Shown: positions 46,574-56,024, numbered from the stretch's first letter. The stretch: 64,000 nucleotides of DNA from JAAELZ01 sp965237485 (GCA_965237485.1 CBDEFQ010000009.1:992001-1056000); one strand, 5' to 3'. Program-made: numbers and translations. Notes: a model not told the origin generated them from the letters alone.

Positions 46574-47578
46574 ATGCGTATTTTAGTAACTGGTGGTGCG
46601 GGTTACATTGGCTCTCACACCGTTGTGCAATTACTCAGCGGTGGTCACCAGGTGTGGGTGTTAGATAATTTTTATTCTGGCCATGCTTGGGCTGTTGCGC
46701 AAGAAGCCACCCTTGTTGAAGGCGATATCGCCGATCAGTCCTTAGTTAATAGTATTTTACGGGGCCACAATATACAAGCGGTTGTTCATTTTGCTGGGCA
46801 TATTGTGGTGCCCGAATCCGTTGCCCTGCCGTTTAAGTATTATCAAAATAATGTGGTGGGTTCCTTAAAGCTGATCAATAGCTGCTTGGAAAATAAGGTT
46901 AAACATTTCGTGTTTTCGTCTAGCGCCGCGGTCTATGGCATGCCGGAAACATCACCTGTTACGGAAGACATGCCAACGAAACCAATTAACCCATATGGAA
47001 ACACTAAGCTAATTACCGAATTAACCTTACAAGATGCCGTGGGGGCCTTACCCAACAAAGGGGGTCTTAATTTTATAGCTTTGCGATACTTTAACGCTGC
47101 TGGCGCCGCGCTTTCTGGAAAACTAGGGCAAGCTACCCCCGAAGCGACGCATCTAATAAAAATTGCTTGCGAGGCCGCCTGCGGTGCCCGCAAAGGAATG
47201 GCCATATACGGCGACAATTATCCCACTGATGACGGCAGTTGCGTTCGTGACTACATTCATGTCGAAGACCTCGCGCAGGCGCATTTGGACGCGCTCTCAT
47301 ATCTTGAAAATGGTGGTAACTCCCTTAGTTTAAATTGCGGCTATGGCCAGGGTTACAGTGTCAAACAAGTTGTTGAGATGGTTAAGAAAGTGAGCGGTGT
47401 TGATTTTCCTGTGCAAATGCAAGGAAGGCGCGACGGTGACCCGCCAGCCTTAATTGCTGACAACCACAAAATTCGTAACACGTTAGGGTGGTCACCCCGC
47501 TTAGACGATTTAGAAAAGATTTGCCAATCCGCTTATGCGTGGGAAAAAACCTGGCAAACACTCAAAGCCAAACTCTAG
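46574..47578 (+). CDS. galE: UDP-glucose 4-epimerase
   Basis: GalE interconverts UDP-glucose and UDP-galactose with bound NAD. It has 334 aa from ATG 46574, which begins with the NAD-binding MRILVTGGAGYIGSHTV; the in-frame TTG at 46553 is less likely. The catalytic SSAAVYG and YxxxK (YGNTK) are present, as is RYFNAAGA. It supplies sugar donors for the LPS genes that follow; its stop overlaps the GTG of the next gene (TAGTG). Confidence 0.95.
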   Translation: MRILVTGGAGYIGSHTVVQLLSGGHQVWVLDNFYSGHAWAVAQEATLVEGDIADQSLVNSILRGHNIQAVVHFAGHIVVPESVALPFKYYQNNVVGSLKLINSCLENKVKHFVFSSSAAVYGMPETSPVTEDMPTKPINPYGNTKLITELTLQDAVGALPNKGGLNFIALRYFNAAGAALSGKLGQATPEATHLIKIACEAACGARKGMAIYGDNYPTDDGSCVRDYIHVEDLAQAHLDALSYLENGGNSLSLNCGYGQGYSVKQVVEMVKKVSGVDFPVQMQGRRDGDPPALIADNHKIRNTLGWSPRLDDLEKICQSAYAWEKTWQTLKAKL

Positions 47579-49599
47579 TGCGCCTCGCTTTTTGCCTCTA
47601 TAACTATTTCCCCTACTCAGGCTTGGCCCGAGATTTTTTACGCATCTTTTTGCAAGCCCAAGCTTCCGGTCACGATGTTGATGTATACGTATCCAAGTGG
47701 CAAGGAGACAAACCCAACGGCATAAATTTGACCATATTAGACGCCAAAGGACTAACTAATCATGGGCGTAATGCAGAATTTCATCGTCTGTTTAAAGCTG
47801 CCATAGCTGACAAAAACTATGATGCCGTAATGGGCTTTAACAAAATGCCAGGTTTAGACATCTATTACGGCGCTGATTACTGTTATGTGGCACGAGCTAA
47901 ACCACGATATAGTCCCATTTATCGACTCACACCACGCTATCATTACCAAACTGATTTTGAAAAAAGTGTGTTTGACGCACAAAGCAATACTTACATCTTC
48001 TCTCTTTCTGCTCGTGAAATGAGTGTTTACCAGCAATATTACGGCACCCCAGAAAGTCGCTTTGAGTTAATGCCGGCTACACTCGATATAACCCGGCGTA
48101 TTGAAGGTGGCCACCAAGAGCTGCGCGCTCAAAAACGCGCCGAGTTGGGCCTTAAAGACGATGATTTGCTCATGTTGTTTATTGGCTCTGGGTTTAGAAC
48201 TAAGGGCCTAGACCGCGCTTTTAGAGCTTTAGCCGATTTACCTAAAGAGATTAAACAACGCACCCAATTGTTTGTCGTCGGACAGGACAACAGAGAGGGT
48301 TTTGATCGACAGCTAATAAAACTCGATTTGGTGAACCAGGTGCGCTTTTTAGGCGGACGCTCCGATGTACCAGAGTTAATGCTAGCAGGGGATTTACTTA
48401 TCCATCCAGCGTATAGTGAAAACACCGGTACGGTTATTCTAGAAGCGATTATTTCTGGCTTACCGGTAATTGCCACCGATGTTTGTGGCTACGCACAGCA
48501 CATCAACTTAGCCAATGCGGGTGTTGTTTTACACTCTCCATTTGTACAAAACGATCTCAATGCCAGTTTGCTCAACACACTGGTTTCACCTAAGGAACAG
48601 TGGCGAGAAAACGGCATCGCCTACGGCAAAAACCCCGATTTGTATGTGATGCCAGAAACCGCGGTACGCTCTATTGAAAACTGGGTAGAGACAAAGCGCG
48701 CTGCCAAGCCTTTCCCGAGTCGCCGGCTACCTAAAAACGCCAGCTTGTATCTCAATGACGTTTTAGTCGAAGCGTTTGATCAGCCCACCAATATCAGTAA
48801 TGTAATGGCGACTAATGGTGAAGTCATTCGAGAAGCGGCTGGCAGACGGACGGTACGGTTCAAGCATGGCAATAAGCACTACTTTTTAAAGAACCATACT
48901 GGGGTGGGCTGGGGCGAAATTGTCAAAAATCTTGGCTATTTTAAAAAGCCCGTTATTGGTGCGCAAAATGAGTGGCACGGTATCCATCATTTGAAAAGAT
49001 TGAGTATTAGCACCATCACCCCCGTGGGTTATGGGATGACCAATAAAAACCCCGCTAAAAGGCAGTCCTTTATTATCACTGAGGCGCTTGAAGACACGGT
49101 TAGTTTGGAGGAGTATTGCGGCGTTTGGCGTACCCAGCCACCCACTTCAGCAAATGAAATTCGGTATAAGCGTTGGCTGATAGGAAAATTGGCGCAAATA
49201 GCCCGGGACATGCACAACAGTGGCGCGAACCATCGTGATTTTTATTTAATTCACTTCTTATTGAAAATTTCTCGCACCGATGACGGCTTACTGTCTACTG
49301 CAAAAAGCGCGCTCTCCTTAATCGATTTACACCGCATGCAATTGCGCAAACGCACCCCCTATCGCTGGGTCGTTAAAGATGTTGCTGGCCTGTATTTCTC
49401 TAGTTTGGATGTGAACTTAAACCAGCGTGATTTATTTCGGTTTATGAAAGCATATAGAGCTAGTAGCCTGCGAGAGACCTTGGCAAACGATGATCGATTC
49501 TGGAAACACGTTAGAAGCCGTGGCCTCAAAGTATACGAAGCAGAAAAACGCCACAAGCAACGCCGCGCCATTCAAATACCGCCTTCGCCTGCTTGTTAA
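47578..49599 (+). CDS. WaaG glucosyltransferase fused to a WaaP heptose kinase
   Basis: The GTG at 47578 overlaps the galE stop by one base, so the pair is coupled. The 673-aa protein joins two LPS-core enzymes. Residues 1 to about 375 are a GT4 WaaG-like domain (RLAFCLYNYFPYSGLARDF start; ENTGTVILEAIISGLPVIATDV near the end, the E-x7-E donor site). After about residue 395 comes a WaaP/RfaP kinase domain with HRDFY (H552, R553, D554) and LIDLHRMQ. WaaG adds the first core glucose and WaaP phosphorylates heptose I; usually they are separate neighbouring genes. Confidence 0.85.
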   Translation: MRLAFCLYNYFPYSGLARDFLRIFLQAQASGHDVDVYVSKWQGDKPNGINLTILDAKGLTNHGRNAEFHRLFKAAIADKNYDAVMGFNKMPGLDIYYGADYCYVARAKPRYSPIYRLTPRYHYQTDFEKSVFDAQSNTYIFSLSAREMSVYQQYYGTPESRFELMPATLDITRRIEGGHQELRAQKRAELGLKDDDLLMLFIGSGFRTKGLDRAFRALADLPKEIKQRTQLFVVGQDNREGFDRQLIKLDLVNQVRFLGGRSDVPELMLAGDLLIHPAYSENTGTVILEAIISGLPVIATDVCGYAQHINLANAGVVLHSPFVQNDLNASLLNTLVSPKEQWRENGIAYGKNPDLYVMPETAVRSIENWVETKRAAKPFPSRRLPKNASLYLNDVLVEAFDQPTNISNVMATNGEVIREAAGRRTVRFKHGNKHYFLKNHTGVGWGEIVKNLGYFKKPVIGAQNEWHGIHHLKRLSISTITPVGYGMTNKNPAKRQSFIITEALEDTVSLEEYCGVWRTQPPTSANEIRYKRWLIGKLAQIARDMHNSGANHRDFYLIHFLLKISRTDDGLLSTAKSALSLIDLHRMQLRKRTPYRWVVKDVAGLYFSSLDVNLNQRDLFRFMKAYRASSLRETLANDDRFWKHVRSRGLKVYEAEKRHKQRRAIQIPPSPAC

Positions 49600-50291
49600 T
49601 CGTTGTGCTTGGTCGCTTAGTAACTCACCGCTTTGTTTCGGGCACGAAATATAGTGGCACTGTATGGCAATCTTTGTTCCAACAAGTAGCCCGTGGGAAA
49701 ATTTCATTTGACGAGTGCTTAAAACACGATGGTACCACCACAGTTTATGTGGCTACGTTTAACCACAAGCGATTTGTTGTTAAACGCTTCAACACCAAGA
49801 ACACTTGGCATTTTATTCGTCGCTTGGTACAAACTAGTCGTGCAGCTAATTGTTTTAAAATGGCCGGCCTGTATTTGGATGCGGGTATTAAAACACCCGA
49901 ACCCATTGCTTTCGTGCAAGAATATATAGGGGTTTTTAAACTTGGGTCCTGGTATATATGCCGCTTTGAAGAGGGGGTGCTGCTGTCCAGTTATTTAGAA
50001 GAGGGCGCGGTCATTCCTATGCACATAGACCACGCCATTTCTAGTTTGTTTGGTCAAATGGCGAGTGCTAGATTGTCTCATGGGGATATGAAGGCGACTA
50101 ACCTAATTGTAAATAATAACTCGGTCTGCTTGATCGACTTAGATGCCGCGCGCTATTATCAAAAAAAAGCGCCTTGGCTTAAAGCCATTACCAAAGACTG
50201 GAACCGTTTACTTAAAAACTGGCGTAGCAATACCGTGCTTTATCAAAGCTTTTATAAGCTTAAAGTACAATATTTTTCACAGTATGAATAG
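49593..50291 (+). CDS. LPS-core (Kdo/WaaP-type) kinase
   Basis: The ORF encodes up to 232 aa of a eukaryotic-like small kinase fold of the KdkA/WaaP family: KRFVVKRF (ATP-binding Lys), LSHGDMKATNLIV (catalytic loop Asp) and CLIDLDAA (metal-binding Asp). It starts at TTG 49593 or GTG 49605, overlapping or following the end of the WaaG-WaaP gene. It probably phosphorylates an inner-core sugar. It is a paralogue of the kinase domain fused upstream. The dnaA upstream region follows. Confidence 0.8.
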   Translation: MLIVVLGRLVTHRFVSGTKYSGTVWQSLFQQVARGKISFDECLKHDGTTTVYVATFNHKRFVVKRFNTKNTWHFIRRLVQTSRAANCFKMAGLYLDAGIKTPEPIAFVQEYIGVFKLGSWYICRFEEGVLLSSYLEEGAVIPMHIDHAISSLFGQMASARLSHGDMKATNLIVNNNSVCLIDLDAARYYQKKAPWLKAITKDWNRLLKNWRSNTVLYQSFYKLKVQYFSQYE

Positions 50292-50463
50292 CTGTTTTGC
50301 TTTTAAGTAATACGGCATCTATTATATTAAACTGTGGATAAATTATCCACAAGTAATTAAAATAGCACTGTAATTTACCAATTTCTTTAAAAATAAGTAA
50401 TTAAATCAAGTACATATGAATACAGTTGGTTTTAGAGTAGTTAATCTAGAAGGTGCTTAAAAA
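50292..50463. promoter_or_regulatory. dnaA upstream region with paired DnaA boxes
   Basis: The AT-rich leader of dnaA has two perfect DnaA boxes as a palindrome, TGTGGATAAATTATCCACA (50333-50351). Such boxes allow DnaA to repress its own gene and may form part of oriC. AT-rich runs follow to the start codon. I did not find a second gene here. Confidence 0.7.
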
Positions 50464-51789
50464 TTGAACACTGACGTTTTTTGGGCAGATTGTCTGGAAC
50501 AATTAGAAGCTATTGTTTCACGTGAAACAGTAAATAATTGGATACTGCCTTTACAGCCCATTCTCGGAGAAAACAAACTGCGCCTGCTGGCGCCGAATCG
50601 CTACGTCTACAATTATATAAAGCGTAATTTGTCTGAAGACATTCGTCGGGTAATTATTGATTTAAACCCCGCCATTCATCATTTGGAGTTTGATGTGGGC
50701 ACTTACGAGCCAGACCCATCTGAAACGCCTACGGAATTTAAAGCCGATGATCCTGCTATAGCGGCATCCAGAGTTTCTCTTAACCCGCAATTTAGTTTTG
50801 ATACCCATGTTGAAGGTAAATCTAATCAGTTGTCGCGGGCGGCGGCGATGCAGGCAGGCAATAACCCTGGGTCAGGCTTTAACCCTCTATTTATCTACGG
50901 CGGTGTGGGTTTGGGTAAAACACACCTTATGCAAGCGGCCGGTAACCTTATTTTAGACAATCAGCCAAGCACCAAAGTTGTTTATATTCGCTCTGAAGTG
51001 TTTGTGGCAGATATGGTGACTGCCCTTAAAACCAACAAAATGGATAAGTTTAAGCAGCATTATCGATCCCTGGACGCTTTACTAATTGATGATATACAGT
51101 TTTTCGCTGGTAAAACCCAAACACAGGAAGAGTTTTTTCATACCTTTAATGAATTACTCGAAGGGCAACGGCAAATAATCATCACCAGTGACCGAATTCC
51201 TCAAGCGATAAATGGCGTAGAGGAGCGGCTAATCTCTAGATTCGGCAGTGGCCTAGCGGTAGAAATAGAAGCCCCTGAGCTAGAAACACGTGTCGCTATA
51301 TTAGAGACTAAGGCACAAAATATGCAGTTAGATTTTGATTACGATGTCGCTTTTTTTGTAGCTAACGTTATCCATTCCAACGTTAGGGAGCTCGAAGGGG
51401 CATTACATCGCATTTCAGCCTATGCGCAATTTACTAACCGGGAAATCAATACCGACCTTGCTCGCGATGCGCTTAAAGACTTACTGATTTATAAAGACCG
51501 CCAGCTCAATATCGATAATATTCAGCGACTGGTTGCTGATTATTTTAATATCCGCATTAGTGATCTCATATCGAAAAATCGTTCTAGAAATATCGCCAGA
51601 CCAAGGCAACTGGCTATGGCATTCTCTAAACAGTACACCAACTTAAGTTTACCTAAAATTGGCAGTGAATTTGGTGGCCGAGATCACACTACCGTTTTAC
51701 ATGCTTGTAAGAAGGTTGAAGAACTACTTAAAACAGATTTACTTTTCGAAGCCGATTTTAAGAAATTGGAAAAGTTAATCGGTGGCTAA
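50464..51789 (+). CDS. dnaA: Chromosomal replication initiator DnaA
   Basis: DnaA binds DnaA boxes at oriC and melts the origin. The 441-aa protein starts at TTG (50464) after GAAGGTG. Domain I is at 1-90, a linker follows, then the AAA+ domain with Walker A GGVGLGKT (K152) and Walker B LLIDDIQFFAGK, and domain IV with GGRDHTTVLHACKK, the DnaA-box-binding signature. The length is a little shorter than E. coli (467). Residues 15-23 are encoded by a parS site. Confidence 0.97.
   Translation: MNTDVFWADCLEQLEAIVSRETVNNWILPLQPILGENKLRLLAPNRYVYNYIKRNLSEDIRRVIIDLNPAIHHLEFDVGTYEPDPSETPTEFKADDPAIAASRVSLNPQFSFDTHVEGKSNQLSRAAAMQAGNNPGSGFNPLFIYGGVGLGKTHLMQAAGNLILDNQPSTKVVYIRSEVFVADMVTALKTNKMDKFKQHYRSLDALLIDDIQFFAGKTQTQEEFFHTFNELLEGQRQIIITSDRIPQAINGVEERLISRFGSGLAVEIEAPELETRVAILETKAQNMQLDFDYDVAFFVANVIHSNVRELEGALHRISAYAQFTNREINTDLARDALKDLLIYKDRQLNIDNIQRLVADYFNIRISDLISKNRSRNIARPRQLAMAFSKQYTNLSLPKIGSEFGGRDHTTVLHACKKVEELLKTDLLFEADFKKLEKLIGG
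50514..50529. promoter_or_regulatory. parS site inside dnaA
   Basis: A perfect 16-bp palindrome TGTTTCACGTGAAACA, the consensus ParB-binding centromere site, falls in codons for VSRET of DnaA. A second identical site is at 53131-53146. Confidence 0.9.
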
Positions 51790-51990
51790 TATTGCCTGGC
51801 TGTGGGTAAGTCTCTTACAACAGCGAATGAATTGTGTATAAACAGGTGGATAAATGTTATACACAATCTCTACACTACTTAGTAATAGCTATTAGAAAAC
51901 ATAAACCAGAATAAGTTATTGATTTAAAATAATAAAATAACTTATTCAGATATATACAAGCCTAATAATAGAAATATAATTTCTTAAAAA
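51790..51990. other. Candidate oriC between dnaA and dnaN
   Basis: The spacer holds DnaA-box matches TGTGTATAA (51833-51841), GGTGGATAA (51845-51853, one mismatch) and TTATACACA (51857-51865), then a long AT-rich run to the dnaN start (about 51895-51985) suitable for unwinding. Together with the boxes upstream of dnaA and the two parS sites it suggests that replication starts here. A GC-skew switch was not computed. Confidence 0.6.
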
Positions 51991-53115
51991 ATGAACATAG
52001 AAATAAATAGAGACCAACTACTACCAGCATTAAGTACTACCAGCAGCGTAGTGGAAAAGAGACAAACCTTACCAATTTTGTCGAACCTACTTATTAAGAA
52101 GGGTCTGGATAAACTCTCTATTACCGGTTCAGATTTAGAAGTAGAAGTTAATAAGCTTATTGCGGGTGTAGGTCCTGCTGGAGAGCGAGCAGAGGTAACA
52201 TTATCTGCTAATAAATTTTTAGAAATATGTCGAGCGCTACCTATTGGCAGTATTGTTAAAATAAACATCTCTGGGGATGGTAAAGCAGTTGTTACTTCTG
52301 GGAAAAGTCGGTTTACCTTAAAGACTCTCCCTGTTAACGAATATCCAGCTTTGCAAACGGTGGATTTTGAAGATCGTTTTACAGTCAGCGTAAAGGAATT
52401 TAAGAAAATATTGAACGCCACATCATTTTCAATGGCCACGCAAGACGTGCGTTATTACCTAAATGGCATACTCCTGGAAATCGATGGCAATAATTTGATT
52501 GCCGTGGCGACAGACGGGCACCGCCTAGCAAAAAGCGAAACCATGTTGGAAACCAATCATCCAGAAAAACACCAAATAATTATTCCCAGAAAAGCGATAC
52601 TGGAAATTGGTCGTTTATTGAGCAGCGTTGAAGAAGCAGGTAGTGAGCCCGTTGTTAAAGTAGAGCTTAATAAGAAGCATGTTAGATTAAGCGCAGGTGA
52701 TACGGTGATTACCTCTACTTTAATTAATGGTAATTTTCCAGAGTACCGTTCCATATTAAGTGCTGAGTTAGATAAAAAGATTCAAGTAGATCGCGTGTTA
52801 TTACTCGAAGCGTTGATGCGCACCTCTGTATTAACCAATGATAGATTACACGGCGTGCGATTAAAGTTTGAAAACAATCTAATACAAATTTCAACCAACA
52901 ACCCTGAACAAGAAGAAGCGGAAGATGAAATACCGTGCGAATATAACGAAGAGGAAATTCTCACCAGTTTTAATGTAAATTATATTATTGAAGCGCTTAA
53001 AGCCATTGAGAGTGATACTATTAATCTTAATATAAAAGACAAGGATTCTGTTTGTGTAATTAACAGTTCATCCAACCCTGAAAGCGTTTGGTTAGTGATG
53101 CCTATGCGCTTGTAA
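51991..53115 (+). CDS. dnaN: DNA polymerase III beta subunit (sliding clamp)
   Basis: DnaN is the ring clamp that holds replicative polymerase on DNA. The 374-aa protein has the three-domain clamp pattern, including TLPILSNLLI near residue 27, AVATDGHRLAKSE in the second domain and the C-terminal VWLVMPMRL. It lies 201 bp after dnaA. The following gene is not recF, the usual neighbour in Gammaproteobacteria. Confidence 0.97.
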   Translation: MNIEINRDQLLPALSTTSSVVEKRQTLPILSNLLIKKGLDKLSITGSDLEVEVNKLIAGVGPAGERAEVTLSANKFLEICRALPIGSIVKINISGDGKAVVTSGKSRFTLKTLPVNEYPALQTVDFEDRFTVSVKEFKKILNATSFSMATQDVRYYLNGILLEIDGNNLIAVATDGHRLAKSETMLETNHPEKHQIIIPRKAILEIGRLLSSVEEAGSEPVVKVELNKKHVRLSAGDTVITSTLINGNFPEYRSILSAELDKKIQVDRVLLLEALMRTSVLTNDRLHGVRLKFENNLIQISTNNPEQEEAEDEIPCEYNEEEILTSFNVNYIIEALKAIESDTINLNIKDKDSVCVINSSSNPESVWLVMPMRL

Positions 53116-53130
53116 TTAACACTCTGGCGA

Positions 53131-53146
53131 TGTTTCACGTGAAACA
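53131..53146. promoter_or_regulatory. parS site after dnaN
   Basis: A perfect TGTTTCACGTGAAACA palindrome lies 15 bp after the dnaN stop, in the spacer before the NorD-like gene. It is the second of two perfect parS sites 2.6 kb apart. Confidence 0.9.
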
Positions 53147-53216
53147 AAAACCTGAAGGCACCGAGATCCCTTTTATATACACACAGAATTAGTACGAGCC
53201 TTCCTAGATAAAAGAG

Positions 53217-55331
53217 ATGGGCAAACCAACCAACACCGAACACGAGTTCTCCACTTGTGAATCACACCGGCTTAAGATAGACCAAATTTTAAGTTTGGTG
53301 GCTTCACCTAAGCAGCCGCTAGTGCCAGTACATGATTCGATACTGGGCTTATCTGAAAACGACCGACACTATGCAATGCACTGGTTGGAAGTGGTGGCGA
53401 TTAGCAATGTAGAGCTGGCGTATCATTATGCAACGCTAGTCCAGCAGGCCATGGAAGCATTACCTAGAAAAGTAGTAGGCTTGTGGATCAGTGAATCACT
53501 TAAGCACTATGACCTCGAGGGCCTTTATCCGGCAGTACGCCATTTAAGGGATATACAGGGTTTTGCAAAGTACGCACTTAAAATGCAATATGAAGTCAGT
53601 TTTAAAGACATGATCGGGGTTTTAGCCCCCTACCTAAGGGGGCTATCTGGTCGAGACTTAATGCTTAAAAAGGCTTTAACAGCCCACACAGATACTGATA
53701 TCCTCTTTTTACCTACCACTGTTTCCACTTTCGCTGATAGAGCTAAAAACAAAAGCTTATATAAAGCGATGGCTTGTTTTATGTGGGCACAAACCTGGTT
53801 TGGTACTTTTCGAAAAAGCCATTATGACGCAACGACTTTAGAGAAGAAGTTAAGGCGGTTCACCAAACACGGCAATATAGACAAGGTGTACCAGCTGTTT
53901 TTGGTGTTGGAAAACGTTCGCCTGATGGCGTGCATTGAAAGGGAACTACCCGGGCTATACCGAGAAATGTCGTTGTTGTGTGAAGACACAAGCAGCAAAT
54001 TAGACAACACATGGAAAACCATTGTCGCACCTCTTAAGAAACCACAAGCTACAGTAGAGCAGACTCTGGTGGCTTTGGAGATATATATGTCTTTAAATCT
54101 AGGTGTGCCAGATATTCCTTACTTAGGGAGTTTGAACCTGGCGGAGGTGGAGTTTTGTTTTCAAGGCCGCAAACAACAACAGCGTGATGAGATTGTAGAC
54201 AAGATGGAACAAGGCGTATTGAATAGAAATCACTTAGAGGAAAAGCTAGGGGAGCTAAATAGTAAAAAAAACCTAACTAAGAATTCTAATCAAGTATTAG
54301 ACGAGGAAGACGCAGAATTGAATGCACTCATAGAGTCTATATATCAAGATGTAGAATCGCTTCAACCAGATTGGCTCGACGAGTTGGAATCTTCAATTAT
54401 AGGAAGTAATCAACGCCAAGAAAGACAAGTTGAAGTAGCTCAAGCGTCTGTCGGGGAGCAACAAGAGTACTACTATGATGAATGGGATTTTGGGCGTCAA
54501 CAATATCGGGAAGCCTGGTGTAGATTAGTTGAAAAAGAAGTGTTCGCTTTAAGTAGTGATTTCGTCGTAATAACAAAACAAAAATACCGTTATCTAATTA
54601 GCAAAATAAGAAAGACCTTCGAAATTATTAAGGACCAAAGCAATCTACAACGCAACCAGGTTGATGGCGAAGAAATTGATATTGATGCGGTAATTCGAAT
54701 GCAAGCGAATCACCAAGCCGGCGAAGAAATAAGCGATCGCTTTTATATGCGCAAAAATCACAATAAGCGCTCGTTTGCGGTATTGCTGTTGGTAGATTTA
54801 AGCGGCTCTACAAAAGGCTGGGTCAATCAATTGGAACGAGAAAGCTTGGTATTGATCATAGAAGCACTAGAAATATTGGGTGACCAATACGCCATTTATG
54901 GCTTTTCAGGTTTAACGCGACAACGCTGCGAAATTTATCCAGTAAAAAGATTCACCAATGAAAACAAGGAGTTAACATTAAGGCGCATCGCCAATTTGAG
55001 TGCTAAAGATTACACTCGTATGGGAGCAGCTATTCGCCACAGTACTAAACAACTTAATTTAGTTGAGGCCAGACATAAATTACTACTGGTATTATCGGAT
55101 GGTAAGCCAGACGATTATGATGGCTATAAAGGGGAGTATGGTCTTCACGACACCCGTAGAAGCTTGGATGAAGCACAAAGCAGTGGTATTAAGTCGTTCG
55201 CGATTACCATTGATCAAACTGGACAGCAATATTTACCAAAGTTGTTTGGTCAACACCGTTACACGATATTAAATGACGTGAACACCCTGCCGCAGAAGCT
55301 AGCCGAAGTATATACACGCCTAACGTTGTGA
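53217..55331 (+). CDS. NorD/CbbO-like VWA-domain protein
   Basis: The 704-aa protein has a long helical N-terminal part and a C-terminal von Willebrand A domain with MIDAS residues DLSGS (527-531), the Thr in DYTRMGAAI and the Asp in LLVLSDGKPDD. NorD and CbbO proteins work with a MoxR/NorQ AAA+ ATPase to activate metalloenzymes, but no such ATPase is nearby. It lies in the place where recF is usually found. Residues about 330-440 are Glu/Gln-rich and probably disordered. Its client is unknown. Confidence 0.75.
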   Translation: MGKPTNTEHEFSTCESHRLKIDQILSLVASPKQPLVPVHDSILGLSENDRHYAMHWLEVVAISNVELAYHYATLVQQAMEALPRKVVGLWISESLKHYDLEGLYPAVRHLRDIQGFAKYALKMQYEVSFKDMIGVLAPYLRGLSGRDLMLKKALTAHTDTDILFLPTTVSTFADRAKNKSLYKAMACFMWAQTWFGTFRKSHYDATTLEKKLRRFTKHGNIDKVYQLFLVLENVRLMACIERELPGLYREMSLLCEDTSSKLDNTWKTIVAPLKKPQATVEQTLVALEIYMSLNLGVPDIPYLGSLNLAEVEFCFQGRKQQQRDEIVDKMEQGVLNRNHLEEKLGELNSKKNLTKNSNQVLDEEDAELNALIESIYQDVESLQPDWLDELESSIIGSNQRQERQVEVAQASVGEQQEYYYDEWDFGRQQYREAWCRLVEKEVFALSSDFVVITKQKYRYLISKIRKTFEIIKDQSNLQRNQVDGEEIDIDAVIRMQANHQAGEEISDRFYMRKNHNKRSFAVLLLVDLSGSTKGWVNQLERESLVLIIEALEILGDQYAIYGFSGLTRQRCEIYPVKRFTNENKELTLRRIANLSAKDYTRMGAAIRHSTKQLNLVEARHKLLLVLSDGKPDDYDGYKGEYGLHDTRRSLDEAQSSGIKSFAITIDQTGQQYLPKLFGQHRYTILNDVNTLPQKLAEVYTRLTL

Positions 55332-55368
55332 TGAGAGGGGCAACAGGATAGTAGATTTTATAGTGGGC

Positions 55369-55414
55369 GGCCAAATCAGATGTAAGACCTCTACCGATTG
55401 AGGTAAACTTGGCC
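55369..55414 (+). promoter_or_regulatory. Nested stem-loop leader upstream of trpG
   Basis: GGCCAA (55369-55374) pairs with TTGGCC (55409-55414) and encloses ACCTC/GAGGT (55387-55391, 55400-55404). It ends 33 bp before the trpG start. It could be a terminator of the NorD-like gene or part of a trp leader; there is no U-run and I see no Trp-rich leader peptide. Confidence 0.4.
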
Positions 55415-55447
55415 CGAACTTTAAAGTAATACTAATCACAACCACTT

Positions 55448-56017
55448 ATGCTTTTGATAATCGACAACTACGATTCGTTCACCTATAACCTGGTCCAGTA
55501 TTTTGGTGAATTAAATCAACAAGTTACTGTCGTAAGAAACGATGAAATCACGGTGGGCGACATACATGAAATGGCACCGGACTATTTGGTGGTTTCTCCT
55601 GGGCCGTGTACGCCTAAAAAAGCGGGTATTTCCGTGGACGCCATCATACAATACTCCGGTAAGATACCGATCCTTGGCGTTTGTTTAGGTCACCAAGGCA
55701 TCGGCGAGGCATTTGGCGGCGAAACCATCAAGGCCGGGCAAATTATGCATGGTAAAACGGACCAGGTAAGCCATGATGGCAGTGGTGTGTTGAGAAATCT
55801 GCCCAGCCCGTTTACGGCCACGCGCTATCACTCGCTCGTAGTCAACCCAAAGACGCTACCCGATTGTCTGCAAGCCACCGCTCGCACAGCGGACGGAGAG
55901 ATTATGGCACTGCAGCACAACAGCCATGCGACGATGGGCGTTCAGTTTCATCCCGAATCAATTAGTACGGAGCATGGCCACCAGATATTGCAGAATTTTT
56001 TAGATTTTGCTGCTTAG
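55448..56017 (+). CDS. trpG: Anthranilate synthase component II (glutamine amidotransferase)
   Basis: TrpG/PabA frees ammonia from glutamine for anthranilate or aminodeoxychorismate synthesis. The 189-aa class I amidotransferase has the nucleophile elbow GVCLGHQ (Cys80 or close), oxyanion segment SPGPC and the His-Glu in QFHPESI. It overlaps or abuts the following trpC. Whether it serves tryptophan, folate or both cannot be told; the trpC neighbour favours tryptophan. Confidence 0.92.
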   Translation: MLLIIDNYDSFTYNLVQYFGELNQQVTVVRNDEITVGDIHEMAPDYLVVSPGPCTPKKAGISVDAIIQYSGKIPILGVCLGHQGIGEAFGGETIKAGQIMHGKTDQVSHDGSGVLRNLPSPFTATRYHSLVVNPKTLPDCLQATARTADGEIMALQHNSHATMGVQFHPESISTEHGHQILQNFLDFAA

Positions 56018-56024
56018 TAATTGG

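Noticed and set aside
50514..50529. A chance palindrome or transcription factor site in dnaA
   Set aside because: It is an exact 16-bp match to the parS consensus and occurs twice near dnaA, so chance is very unlikely.
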